From Pratylenchus scribneri (Eukaryota; Nematoda; Chromadorea; Rhabditida; Pratylenchidae): a stretch of 64,000 nt of DNA. Positions within the stretch are counted from its first letter, which is position 1. The number at the start of each line of letters is the position of its first letter. The stretch lies in contig JAQSEB010000019.1 in NCBI GenBank assembly GCA_030063045.1, forward strand, positions 1,550,001 to 1,614,000. The letters run 5' to 3'. The position numbers were made by a program, and so were the translations under genes. Positions 26,101 through 35,228 of the stretch are shown one piece after another. The notes beneath the pieces are model-generated. The model had not been told where the DNA came from, did no database searches, and saw only the letters and a list, made by a program, of their open reading frames with translations.

Positions 26101-27344
26101 TTTCTCATAAATTATTGATTGATTACTTTTATTGATGATGAAGATGAATGACCTCCCTTGAGAAGGGCAAAAACAAATGGTTGTTCAATATTTGCAATGT
26201 TCATTGGATTTTCACCGAATCTTTCGCGAACTTGTTTTCCAACAAGTTTACTGTTTAAATATAAATTTGAATAATAAATTACAAAACAACCTCCTCGGCA
26301 ATTGGAATAAAACAATTGTGGAATCGGCAAAGCCAATTGCCACTTTGTCAATGTCAATTATTATTCCATCCAACGCCTCAATTGCGCATTCGGAAACAAT
26401 CAATTGACTCAAATTGCTTGGATCAATAATCTTAATTTGTTCTATTTAATTCACATTAAATCGATTTAATTGAATAACCTGCCAAGTGTTTCCACAAACC
26501 ACCAACATCATTCGCATATTCCTCTCTGAACAGGCAATACTCCGTACATTTTTTGATGCAATAAATTTGGACTCGTCTTCAAATAATACATTTGGTGCAT
26601 TTTCTTTTTGATTGAGATCACGTAAAGACCAAAGTTTGGCAACACCCGAAAGTGAAACTCCAATTAATACATCTGCTGTGGATAATTTTCTGTGTCCACT
26701 TTTTTATGCTTTTTTACCATGTTTTTCTGTTGGTTGAACCAATGTAATTGATGTGATCCAATCCGGTTCAGCCCGTGAATTGAGTGTGTAAAGTATATTC
26801 AAATCGTGCGGATGTAAAGCAATAATATCCGGATAATCTCCAACACAAAATAAAATTTCATTTATTCCATTTCTCAATGCCTTAAGTATATAATAATTAG
26901 ATATTAAATATTTTGCGTTCACTTTTCACTTACATATGGTTTCATCTTCCGATGTATGTAATTTGTGCGTAAATTATCAATGACACGACCATCAACCGAG
27001 TCCCATAAACAAATGTGGCCATCTTCGGAAGATGTTATAAATTTTCTTAAAATTTAATAACAATTAAAAACTATTCATTTGTGAAATTAAACTAACGAAG
27101 TAGACATGGATGTTGATATTGGTGAAATGCAGCTAATCGCTGCTTCATGGGCCATCATGACCATTTGTGATCGAATCCATCCCAGCGATTCATCAACTAA
27201 CCATTGCATAACAACGCCATCAGCACTTCCAGTGATTATTATTTTTCCATTTTGTATTGATGAAATCTGCAGGATTCGGTTCTTTGGACTTTTTGGTCCC
27301 CATAAAACGAGAGGAATAATAAGGCCTGTTTTTTCCGTCAACAT
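20134..27344 (-). CDS. rbc-2: WDR7 / rabconnectin-3 beta subunit, WD40 protein
   Basis: The many-exon minus-strand chain follows WDR7 from end to end. The N-terminus LIIPLVLWGPKSPKNRI matches human LVLPIVLWGRKAP. Then come EPDWITSIT (human PDWISSMS), the WD repeat LLSGGADFSVILWNITTGE (human LISGGVDFSVIIWDIFSGE), FPIVDIRWRPLDDFLLLRCE, SVYVWQ, the helical-region motif EIRDAAQALLIREL (human EVREAAQALLLAEL) and the last WD repeat AFSQDGKYLAAYAAQEAKIS. With DMXL2/RBC-1 the protein forms the rabconnectin-3 complex, which assembles and regulates the vesicular V-ATPase and acts at synaptic vesicles. A 42-nt intron (26676-26717) removes an apparent in-frame stop. A TTTTTTTCAG site 14 nt upstream of the ATG is a likely spliced-leader acceptor. 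Introns carry two copies of a TIR repeat and a tRNA-like sequence. The symbol is assigned from the C. elegans orthologue. Confidence 0.92.
21888..22168. repeat. TIR repeat family (GAAAAGATT ends), copy 1
   Basis: The left end reads GAAAAGATTTATAACGGTTA and then ATGGTTTGTTC. Internal blocks include CATGGTTTGATA, GGTTTTAAACCATTTAAACC and AGATCTATCGATTGGGTATA, shared with copies at 24142, 31440 and 54492. It is intronic in WDR7; the right end is approximate. Confidence 0.6.
23029..23106 (-). ncRNA. tRNA-like sequence with pol III A and B boxes (tRNA pseudogene or SINE head)
   Basis: On the minus strand the sequence holds TAGCGCATTGG (A box) and, about 45 nt on, GGTTCGATTCC (B box), with a possible 5-bp stem TACTC...GAGTA between them and a T-run after it (TTTTG, then TTTTTTATTTT). 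A clean acceptor stem could not be paired and the D stem is poor, so an intact tRNA is unlikely. It lies in an intron of WDR7, on the same strand. A decayed tRNA or a tRNA-derived SINE both fit. Confidence 0.45.
24142..24376. repeat. TIR repeat family (GAAAAGATT ends), copy 2
   Basis: The left end GAAAAGATTTCAACGGTTCA is mirrored at the right by GAACCATAAAAATCTTTT, giving terminal inverted repeats of roughly 25-30 bp. The interior shares GGTTTTAAACCA, GACCAAACCATGACAAAATA and AGATCTATCGATTTGG with the other copies. It is intronic in WDR7. Confidence 0.7.
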
Positions 27345-27849
27345 AGCCCTTTTTAGTTCTGAAAAAAATTGAGTAAATTAGTAAAATTATTGAAGTTGAT
27401 AATTATTAGGTGAACCCGGAGTAAATTATTCAAATCCTTTGTTTTTGTTTAACTATTCTCAGTGGTAAACTCTTATAAAGGACAAAGTGGAATTTGGAAA
27501 GTGGGGTCGGATATAAAATATAGGTTTTTTTTTTATCCAACTGAATTAGCTCGAGAATGAATTGAATTTGGAATCAGTCGACATAAAATGATATGATATC
27601 TCAAGAATGAATCTTTTTGACTTTCCCTTTGTTTGGATATTTTTGAGAGATTAAGATTTTAGTCGTTTTGGTCTTTAGTCTTTTTTGAGTCAAAGTGTAA
27701 TAAGTGAGATAGGAGAAAAAGTCGGACTTTGTTTCTGATCTGACGTAAGAAAAAAATCTGGAAAATGGCTGAATTTCATATCATTCAACAGAGCAGACCG
27801 AATATGACGATTTCATTTTACGAAAAAAAATATATTTTAATTTTTTAGA
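27345..27849. promoter_or_regulatory. Intergenic region between divergent WDR7 and prefoldin 5, with orphaned spliced-leader acceptor
   Basis: This is the original shared upstream region of WDR7 (-) and prefoldin subunit 5 (+). At the WDR7 side, TTTTTTTCAG (minus strand, ending at 27359) lies 14 nt before the ATG. At the other side AATTTTTTAG ends at 27848, immediately before ATAAAAATG, and would have been the acceptor for prefoldin 5 before the MULE inserted at 27858. Confidence 0.6.
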
Positions 27850-27857
27850 TAAAAATG
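27850..27857. repeat. MULE target-site duplication, left copy
   Basis: TAAAAATG, identical to 30036-30043, directly abuts the left terminal inverted repeat. Confidence 0.9.
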
Positions 27858-30035
27858 GGCAATCCTAAAGAATCCGTATCCCAAAAAAAATTTTTTAGAT
27901 TTTTTTAAAAATTGGTTTCTAGAGGTTTTCGAGGGCGTAGAACACGATTCTGTCATCAATGTTGTCATATCTTGCCATCTTGGTAAGAAAATGCCAACTT
28001 TTACCAGGAAAATACAAAGGGGGGACCAAGGACATTTTCGGTAAAAATTTTTCTATGAGCAATCTATAGCTCATTCAAAGCAACTCGACGAGCAGAATCG
28101 AATGGTATTATTTTTGGATACTAATTTTTTTGCATGAAAATAATATTTTTTTGCATGAAAAAATAATTTTTTTGCATGAAACTTATTTGCATATTTTTTT
28201 TGCATGAAAAAATAATTTTTTTGCATGAAAACGATATTATTGAAACGAAAATAATCTTTTTACATAAAATTAATTAAAATTATCCTTTTTAGCTAAAATT
28301 GTCCATTTTTCCTAATATTAAGAGAAAAAGCCTATAAACTGCTAATAAATAAGGAAATAAAAATCGAATTTTAATATTGAAAATTTTATTTATCGAAATA
28401 TGCAAAAATGGAATGAAAATAAAAGACAAATGAAAAAATGTGAGCACGAATAATGGAAAATTTAATCACTGGTGAAATATAAAAGATAACTGGAAATTTG
28501 AGCACTTTCGTGATGGCCGCCGCTGAATCTGCCAAAATGATATCGGGTTCATAGCCAATCGCCTGGAAGAATTGCTCATATGCCCAGGTGTCCTCAGTTG
28601 ATGCCAGCCCGATGAATGAAGGGAAGAACTTCCCGTTTGCATCAGTGAAACCGGCCATCTGCAATTAATTTTTTATTAATTTTTCTAGATAAAAATAAAA
28701 TACCAGCATGGGAAAACCATAGCTGGTTATTTTGTAGGTGGCATCGACATGCAAATTGGGCTGTTGTTGTTGGCGAATGTGCAATTTGTTTGTTGTCCAA
28801 ACGATGCAGAACTGTTTTCCGTTGTTGATTTCGGCATGGATGATGTAGGCCTTTCGATCATCATTTGGGACCATGGCAGCTTTGTTGACTAATTGGCGCA
28901 GCTCCTCAACTGTCAATATTTCGGTTACGCCAGTCTTCTTTTTTTCTCGCCCAATAAAATTTTGTATTTGCCTGAGTTTGGGCGCACTTCCATTTTGAAT
29001 CTTTATTTTTAATTTGTTTTGATGGCAAAAATAAAATCAAACCAGCATTTCATCCTGTATTTGACCAGCGGTGAAACGGCTTTCGATTTTGGATTTCATA
29101 ATTGCTTTTTCTTCTCGCGTGAAACCTGTTGTTTTCTCCACTGGATGATCATGTTCTCCGTGCTTTTCCACCCGAACTTCGCCTGTTTGCTTGTTGCATT
29201 TGATCCTCATCAACACCGGGCATTTGTTTTCTTGTCGGCGAGCATAACGGCAATAAAAATGTTCGGTGTCGAATCGAAGTCCAATATGCATAGCATTTCT
29301 ATACTCAAATTAATTAAGTTATACAATTTTTAATTTACTTTGTCCACTCTTCCAAATTAATTTCGGCATCAAACCATTCTTTGAAAGCGGCTGCTTGTTG
29401 GAATTGTGCAATTAATTGATAATTTTTCATATTTAAATCTCTAGAAAATAATAACAATTTTATTTAATCATTTTATTTTTCGATTTTATTTATAAATATA
29501 AAATCAATATGTTTTTATACATTTTTATTTATTTTCATGTAAAAATACTATTTTCGTTGCAATATATTTATTTTCATGCAAAAAAAATATGCAAATAAGT
29601 TTCATGCAAAAAAATTATTTTTTCATGCAAAAAAATATTATTTTCATGCAAAAAAACTATTACTCATTATTTTTATTGAATATTATTGCAATATAGACAA
29701 GTTAGACGTCAAAATATCTTACCATGACAAATATTTCTTTTGGCCATAACTTGTCGATAACTGAATATTACGCTATAAAAATGGTATCATTCGATTCTGC
29801 TCGTCGAGTTGCTTTGAATGAGCTATAGATTGCTCATAGAAAAATTTTTACCGAAAATGTCCTTGGTCCCCCCTTTGTATTTTCCTGGTAAAAGTTGGCA
29901 TTTTCTTACCAAGATGGCAAGATATGACAACATTGATGACAGAATCGTGTTCTACGCCCTCGAAAACCTCTAGAAACCAATTTTTAAAAAAATCTAAAAA
30001 AAATTTTTCTGGGATACGGATTCTTTAGGATTGCC
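27858..30035 (-). mobile_element. MULE (Mutator-like) DNA transposon, 2178 bp, with about 265-bp terminal inverted repeats
   Basis: The ends are GGCAATCCTAAAGAATCCGT and its complement. Inverted-repeat arms of about 265 bp (27858-28125 and 29770-30035) are nearly identical. The element is flanked by an 8-bp duplication, TAAAAATG. Just inside the arms are further inverted A/T-rich repeats built on TTTTTTGCATGAAAA (28125-28260 and 29570-29670). The interior codes, on the minus strand, for a zinc finger and part of a MULE transposase. Long TIRs, 8-9 bp TSDs and this coding content are established MULE hallmarks. The transposase is incomplete, so this copy is probably not autonomous. Near-identity of the arms suggests recent insertion. 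Confidence 0.93.
28386..29430 (-). pseudogene. C-terminally truncated MULE transposase
   Basis: Exons run from an ATG at 29430 downward. First comes a FLYWCH/WRKY-GCM1-like zinc finger (HFYCRYARRQENKCPV ... HGEHDHP). After an intron follow the linker VEELRQLVNKAAMVPNDDRK and the catalytic start HVDATYKITSYGFPML, then DANGKFFPSFIGLASTEDTW and EPDIILADSAAAITKV. HVDAT holds the first catalytic Asp and DIILADSAAAI the region of the second. The frame then runs through about 40 residues of AT-rich sequence to a stop at 28386. The C-terminal part with the third acidic residue is missing, consistent with an internal deletion up to the subterminal repeats. Full-length MULE transposases are usually well over 500 residues; roughly 260 are recognisable here. 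Confidence 0.8.
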
Positions 30036-30043
30036 TAAAAATG
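30036..30043. repeat. MULE target-site duplication, right copy, containing the pfd-5 ATG
   Basis: TAAAAATG follows the right TIR directly. Its last three bases are the start codon of prefoldin subunit 5. Confidence 0.9.
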
Positions 30044-30593
30044 TCAGTGGAAGGACAACAAGTTGTAGACGTAAATTCTTTATCAATCGAGGAATTACAA
30101 CATCTTCAACAACAATTGAATGCGGAAATAACATTTTTCAATGAGTCACTGAACGAATTGAGGAATGTATCAAGTAAATTCGGCCGCTGTCAAGTGACCC
30201 TCGAGTCCATAAACAAGGATGAGAAGAATAAACCGGCATTGATTCCATTATCCGAATCGGTAAAAATTTATGATTTTACAATTCAATAAACATTACACAT
30301 TATAATTTCCAGGTGTACATTAATGGAAAAGTTTTGGACCCAGACAAATATTTAGTCGAGATTGGAACCGGCTATTTTGTGAAGATGAATCGCAAAAATG
30401 CTTTGGAATACTTTAAAAGGTTTTAAGAATTTGTTAATCAAATAATAATTCTCAAAAATTAAGGAAATATTCATTCTTGGAGGGTCAAATAACAGCAATA
30501 ACCAGAAATGTCGTGCCAGAGAAGCAACAAGCACGACAGATGATTTTGACCGCATTGCAGAAGAAAATAAACACTTTGACCACCCAAAAGTAG
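30041..30593 (+). CDS. pfd-5: Prefoldin subunit 5
   Basis: Exons 30041-30259, 30313-30419 and 30464-30593 give 151 residues, as expected for an alpha-type prefoldin subunit (human PFDN5, 154). The hexameric prefoldin complex holds nascent actin and tubulin and passes them to the TRiC/CCT chaperonin in the cytosol. The N- and C-terminal coiled-coil helices flank the beta-hairpin region VYINGKVLDPDKYLVEIGTG (human [20 protein letters not shown]), followed by GYFV and ALEYFKRK. The ATG is the last three bases of the target-site duplication of the adjacent MULE, so the gene's original leader lies 2.2 kb upstream at the other end of the element. The TIR end TTCTTTAG, 13 nt before the ATG, could act as a substitute acceptor. 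The exosome gene starts only 151 bp downstream, suggesting an operon. Confidence 0.92.
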
Positions 30594-30740
30594 TCAAAAA
30601 TTGCGATCATTGTTTTTAATTTTTTGTTCAATTTCAATAAATTTTTCAAATTTGTTTAATTTTTACAATTAAAAAATGTAAATTCCATTTTTAATTATTG
30701 TTTTTATTTAAAATTCACTCTTTTGACTTGGCATATTTTT

Positions 30741-30742
30741 AG
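30741..30742 (+). promoter_or_regulatory. Putative spliced-leader acceptor of the exosome gene
   Basis: CATATTTTTAG ends two nucleotides before the ATG at 30745 and 150 bp after the pfd-5 stop. This is the arrangement expected of a downstream operon gene receiving a spliced leader in nematodes. Confidence 0.5.
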
Positions 30743-30744
30743 AG

Positions 30745-32263
30745 ATGAGAAGCAGGGAAATAAAAAGTAATTCGCAACTTGCATTCCTTCTGGACTTATT
30801 TCGTTCGAAAAAAGTAAGATTTAATTAACTATTTGTGAATTTTGATTGGATTAATAGACAATTAGAATAAGCAAAAAAAACGTGAAATTTATGGAATTAA
30901 ACACTAAAATTTAAGCGCGTCGATGGAAGAGATTGGTCAGATTTTCGTTCAGTGGAGGTCAAATTTGACAAAGATCAAAATACATCATTTGTTTCATTGG
31001 GCAAAACAAGGTAATACATTATTCAAAATCTTTAAATAATATGGCCTCAATCCTAGAGTAATGTGTTCAATGGAAGCGGAAATTTCTGCACCTCGCAAAA
31101 ATGGCCGACCCGGCGCCGGCTCAATGTCTTTTCAACTCGACTTTTTGCCATTTGCCCATCCATCTGCGATTGACTCGAATTCAACGGACCCGGAAGTGGA
31201 ACAATGCTACATCATTTTGGAAACAATTTTTCGCGATGCCTCTTGCATCGATTTTGAGACACTTTGCATCGAAGCGAACAAGTAAATTTAGATTTTTTAG
31301 ACAATTTATTATTCAAAATTAAATAATGAGAAATTTGTCGAATAAATTACTGCTGAAATGACGAAAATTTTTTTTAACAATTCGCTGATTTATCCTAGAC
31401 TCCAAAAATTATCTATATTTTATTATATTTTGGCTAAATTTTAAGCTATTGTTAAATTGGTTTTAAAAACCACTAAAAATGGTTTAAACGGTTTAATACC
31501 CTTTTTTGATCAAACCATGATAAATTATTTACCATTCGGTGCGTTTTAACAAGATCTATCCAATGGTATATGGTTTATGATGTAGGACAAACCTTTAAAC
31601 CATTAATTTTAACTTAAATTATTTTTTATTAAATAATTTTAGCAAATTAAATATCCATAAATTAAATAATTATCATTATTTAGATTTGTTTTCGACATCA
31701 AATGTTTGCTAAAAGTGCTGGATTATGATGGCGGCCTTTGGGATTGTTGCACTTTGGCCGTTTCCTCTGCAATTATCAATTTTCGCAGGAACGATGTCAG
31801 CTATAATCCGACTACCAAAAAATTAACTCTAGTGAGTTTTAAATGGCATTTCCATTTTTCATATTTAATTTGCAGCATTCCGCTGAACGCCCTCCAGTCC
31901 CATTGACCATTTATTATCGGCCAGTCACAACCACATTTGGATTTATCAGTGGAATGTACGAATAAAAGCAATAAAATTAATTAATTTTATATTTAAGCGA
32001 TGAGCCAATTGTTGATCCAAATTCGGAGGAATCTTCGCTGGTGGATGGATATTTGATTGTTGGCACAAATCATCGGGACGAAATTTGCCTAATTTATCAA
32101 TATGGAAGTTTGTGCATTACATCGAAAATGGTAAAAATGGACAAAAGGGAATTAATTAAGTGACCATTTTTATATTTAGATTGAACATTGTTGCGATTTG
32201 GCACTGAAAAATGTGAAAGGATTGAACCAATTTTTGACTATTCAATCCAACAAGAATGCATAA
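30745..32263 (+). CDS. exos-9: Exosome complex component RRP45 (EXOSC9), RNase PH-like
   Basis: The chain begins MRSREIKSNSQLAFLLDLFR and crosses a GT-AG intron into KKRVDGRDWSDFRSVEVKF (human KKRLDGRQTYDYRNIRISF), then SLGKTRVMCSMEAEI (human ELGKTRVLGQVSCEL). Later blocks are CIDFETLCIEANK (human CIDTESLCVVAGE), LLKVLDYDGGLWDCC, AIINFRRNDVS (human ALCHFRRPDVS), ERPPVPLTIYYRPV, VDPNSEESSLVDGYLIVGTN and DEICLIYQYG. RRP45 is a non-catalytic RNase PH-fold subunit of the nine-subunit exosome ring that channels RNA to RRP6/RRP44 in nucleus and cytoplasm. The human protein has a long charged C-terminal tail; here the protein ends soon after the core (NQFLTIQSNKNA), as in short invertebrate forms. 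One intron (about 31284-31680) carries a copy of the GAAAAGATT-type repeat. Confidence 0.92.
31440..31615. repeat. TIR repeat family, partial copy 3
   Basis: It shares GGTTTTAAAAACCA, GGTTTAAACGGTTTAATACC, TGATCAAACCATGATAAATT and AAGATCTATCCAATGG with the other copies, but lacks the GAAAAGATT ends. It lies in an intron of the exosome gene. Confidence 0.5.
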
Positions 32264-33913
32264 TATACCCCAAATGAGAATACATAAAATTTTGTTCATT
32301 TTGTTTTATTTTGTTCATTGTTTTATCTTTTATTGTTAAAATATTTTCAACATTTTTGGACCTTTTGAAAATACTTTCATAGAACAAAGAATATTTTTTT
32401 AGTGATATTTGAACCCAAGATATTCAAAATAAGTGCCCCTCTCTCTTTCCTTCTCTTTCATCATTGGCATTCGGCAGGTTGGCCACATTAGACATTATTG
32501 GCATCATCATTCGGCATTCATTCTTCATTTTTTATTGAATTAGTTTAGACGACGCAAAAGTGGCACCAACCACCCCCCCCCCCCTCCCCAAAACATAATA
32601 AGGTTATGCGTCCATCATCGTTGATTGGCCCGGATGGCGTTTTTGCCTTCCCCCTCCACCCATTCCACGCTTCAACGTGTGCCATCCTTCTTGTCCATGC
32701 TTCCGCCTCATCCACCCCCTCATTCTCATTCTTCCTCCTTTCCATCCATCCATCTTCTTTTTTGCTCATTTATTAAGGTTGTCGGGTGTTGGCCACATTG
32801 GCATTGGCACTATGGAATGGATGGACCCCTTTAGGGGTAAAATGACTGTTGATGTTGTTGAGGGGTGCCGTAGGGGAGGAGGGAATTGGCCATTTCTCTT
32901 CCTTTCCTTTCATTTCCATTTCACCGTCAAAGACGGTGTTCACCGACCCCAAAGACGAAGAAGGCATGCCCTCCGTGTACATTCATGGAAAATGGCGTTT
33001 CGTTTTCCTCCAATTCCACCCCTTTGGGTTCATCCATTTCATGTCAGAGGCCGTGTCGTCGTCGTCCTTTTCTCCAAGTCATTTATACTCACCGCCTCAT
33101 TTGCTGCTAATCCTCCCGTCTTCTCCTTTTTGTGCCCTTCATTCCATTTCCTTCTCATCAGCCGGCTCCAGCCACCACCAACCATTTTCTGACAACAAAA
33201 ACCGGAGCCCCCCCCCCCCCCTTTAGTGGCATTTAAATGTGAGCCAAAATTCCTGTTGAAAATTGGTTGTTTTATGAATATATTTAGGAGGCACCAACCC
33301 ATTTTGGCAATTATCTCCTTTCCTCCTTCCATCATTTTTTATTCCATTTATGGCCATTTTTGAGGAATATATTTACCTGTTGAGGAGGGTTTTTGAATTG
33401 CCTCTTCACATTCACACATAAAGCCCTTCTCAACATTCTCACATGGTTATATATTGTGGCATTTTGATGGCTCCCAATGGGCCAATTTTGGCCACAGTTT
33501 TGGTGGCTCCCTCTTATTATTACTTTTACCAATTCCTTCACATTTTCCATTGGCATTTTCATAAATAAAATTCTCTGTAAAATATGCCTTTAAGGCACCA
33601 GAGGGAATGTAATTTTCAAAAGTGACAAACTAATTGGATAAACCCTCTTTAAAGTAATTAACAAAATCTCACACCTGTGTTGTCTTAAGTGAGTCGGCAC
33701 TTTTCTTTTCAGCTGTCCTTTTTGGCAAAAACCCCTCCGGTTGACGCCATTTTTCCGGCCATATCCATCTTTCCTTCCTCATTCTTCAGACAGACTTTTA
33801 TTTTCTCTTTGACTGAGATTTCAACAAACTTCCTTATCCATTAATCCAATTTATTTACATATTTTCCCAAAAGGCAAACTCCTCTCGATCTAAAAGGTCA
33901 TCCTCTCCGAAAA
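32264..33913. other. Intergenic, pyrimidine-rich with two long poly-C tracts
   Basis: No splice-supported exon chain was found on either strand. Runs of C lie at 32573-32584 (12) and 33208-33221 (14). Frames at 32677-33335 are low-complexity Pro/Ser/Phe-rich and were not called. The final 60-80 bases should include the lury-1 leader. Confidence 0.5.
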
Positions 33914-34873
33914 ATGGCATCACCAACTTTTGCTACTGGCCAAATTCCCCGAATTCCCCTCATTTTCCTTTCCCTTCTCCTTTTCTTGATGCTCATCTCC
34001 GATTTCGTTTTGGCCATCTCAGCTGCCCCATCCGCCATCAAATCCGTCGAACAAAATCAACAGGAAGGACAACAATTGCGGTTAAAACGCGATCTGCAAT
34101 CCGGTGCCCTTTTGAGCCGATATGGAAGGGCGGCGGTTTTGTCTCGATACGGGAAACGAAGTGGCGGAAACATTGGGATGACAGCCTCGGCTGCTGGAGG
34201 GAATCGACTCGAAAGCGCAGGTGAAAAAACATTTGGAAAAGTGGGTCCCAAAATTAACAAAATATTATTGGTTATAACTGCACTCGAATTACCCATTTTT
34301 GTAATTTCCGGGAAAATTGACGTTGATGAATCAAAAAATGTTTTGATTTCTTAGTAATTATAAATATTAGTCCTAATTTAGAGCTAAAGTGGTTTGGGAC
34401 GAGAGCTGTACCTGGCCTAAAGCCCCCAGTAGCCCAATAAACGGGATAAGGATAAATTCAACTTTAAATTATTCTTTTTTAATTGTGCAGGAAAATGTGA
34501 TTAATAAATGTGAAGGGTAAAAAAGAATTGGGAGTGGAAAATGAGTGGGTTTAAAAAGGCGAATTGAGGCAATATTTGATTGATAGGGTGACGGGGCGAT
34601 TAAGAAAAGAGTGGGGGCTAGTGGTACAGTAAGATGAATAGGAAAGGCCCTTGTTAGGCATTTACAATAAATGAATGAATTTTCTTTTATAGACTACAAC
34701 ATTTTTAAAAATTATCAGCTTTTAAGGCCTTCTTTTATTCTCTAAAATCTACCAAATTCGAATGCAATAAAATTACGTTAAATATCAATTTTTCAGGACC
34801 ATGGCTTCTTTGCCAAAGAACCGGAGACGGCGAATTCCTTCGATGCCGACCCTTCAGAATGATGGAAAGATGA
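33914..34873 (+). CDS. lury-1: Luqin-like (RYamide) neuropeptide precursor
   Basis: Two exons (33914-34220 and 34797-34873) encode 127 residues. A strong signal peptide (core IPLIFLSLLLFLMLISDFVL) is followed by a Lys-Arg site and two amidated peptides: DLQSGALLSRYGR and AAVLSRYGKR, predicted to yield peptides ending LLSRY-amide and VLSRY-amide. C. elegans LURY-1 has the same two-peptide layout. The second exon adds CQRTGDGEFLRC, two cysteines separated by exactly ten residues, the conserved C-terminal signature of luqin/RYamide precursors; this supports the splice. The secreted peptides act on NPR-22-type receptors to control feeding, egg laying and lifespan in C. elegans; the role here is inferred by homology. 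The 576-bp intron contains copy 2 of the 320-bp dispersed repeat. Confidence 0.9.
34365..34680 (+). repeat. Dispersed intronic repeat, about 320 bp, copy 2
   Basis: It starts ATTAGTCCTAATTTAGAGCT and continues AAAGTGGTTTGGGA, AAGCCCCCAGTAGCCCAAT, GTGCAGGAAAATGTG, GGGTTTAAAAAGGCGAATTG, AGGCAATATTTGATTGATAG and GATGAATAGGAAAGGCCCTT, collinear with the copy at 49405-49745. It lies in the lury-1 intron. Confidence 0.8.
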
Positions 34874-35228
34874 GGAACGAACAAAATAAGGCAGAATAAC
34901 GTGTGGAAAAGAAAAATGAGCGGCTGATGGTTTGGAATCCCCGAAATTTTTTTAATTTGATGTTGTTATTTGGTGGCGATAATCAAAACATTTCCTCCTC
35001 CCTTCATTCCTCCTTTTCCCATTTTTGCGATATTTTTTGAAACAAATTTCATTCATTTTTATTTTGGCACAAAACATTCATTCATCATTTCAAAATATTC
35101 CTTCAAAAACGTCATTCATTCAACAAAAAGGTGTGCCCCAAAAATGAAAAACATCCTTTCCCCAAATTGCCAATTCATTCCGCTCTCCTCCAAAAAGGAC
35201 CTTTTGGTGGCCTTTCCTTTCATGAATA
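34874..35228. other. Intergenic between convergent genes
   Basis: This is the 3' flank of lury-1 (+) and of the minus-strand gene ending at 35229. No coding signal is seen. Confidence 0.5.

Noticed and set aside
26676..26717. Apparent in-frame TAA in WDR7, suggesting a pseudogene
   Set aside because: A 42-nt GT-AG intron removes it and restores the homologous frame (EKH-ADVLIGVSLSG).
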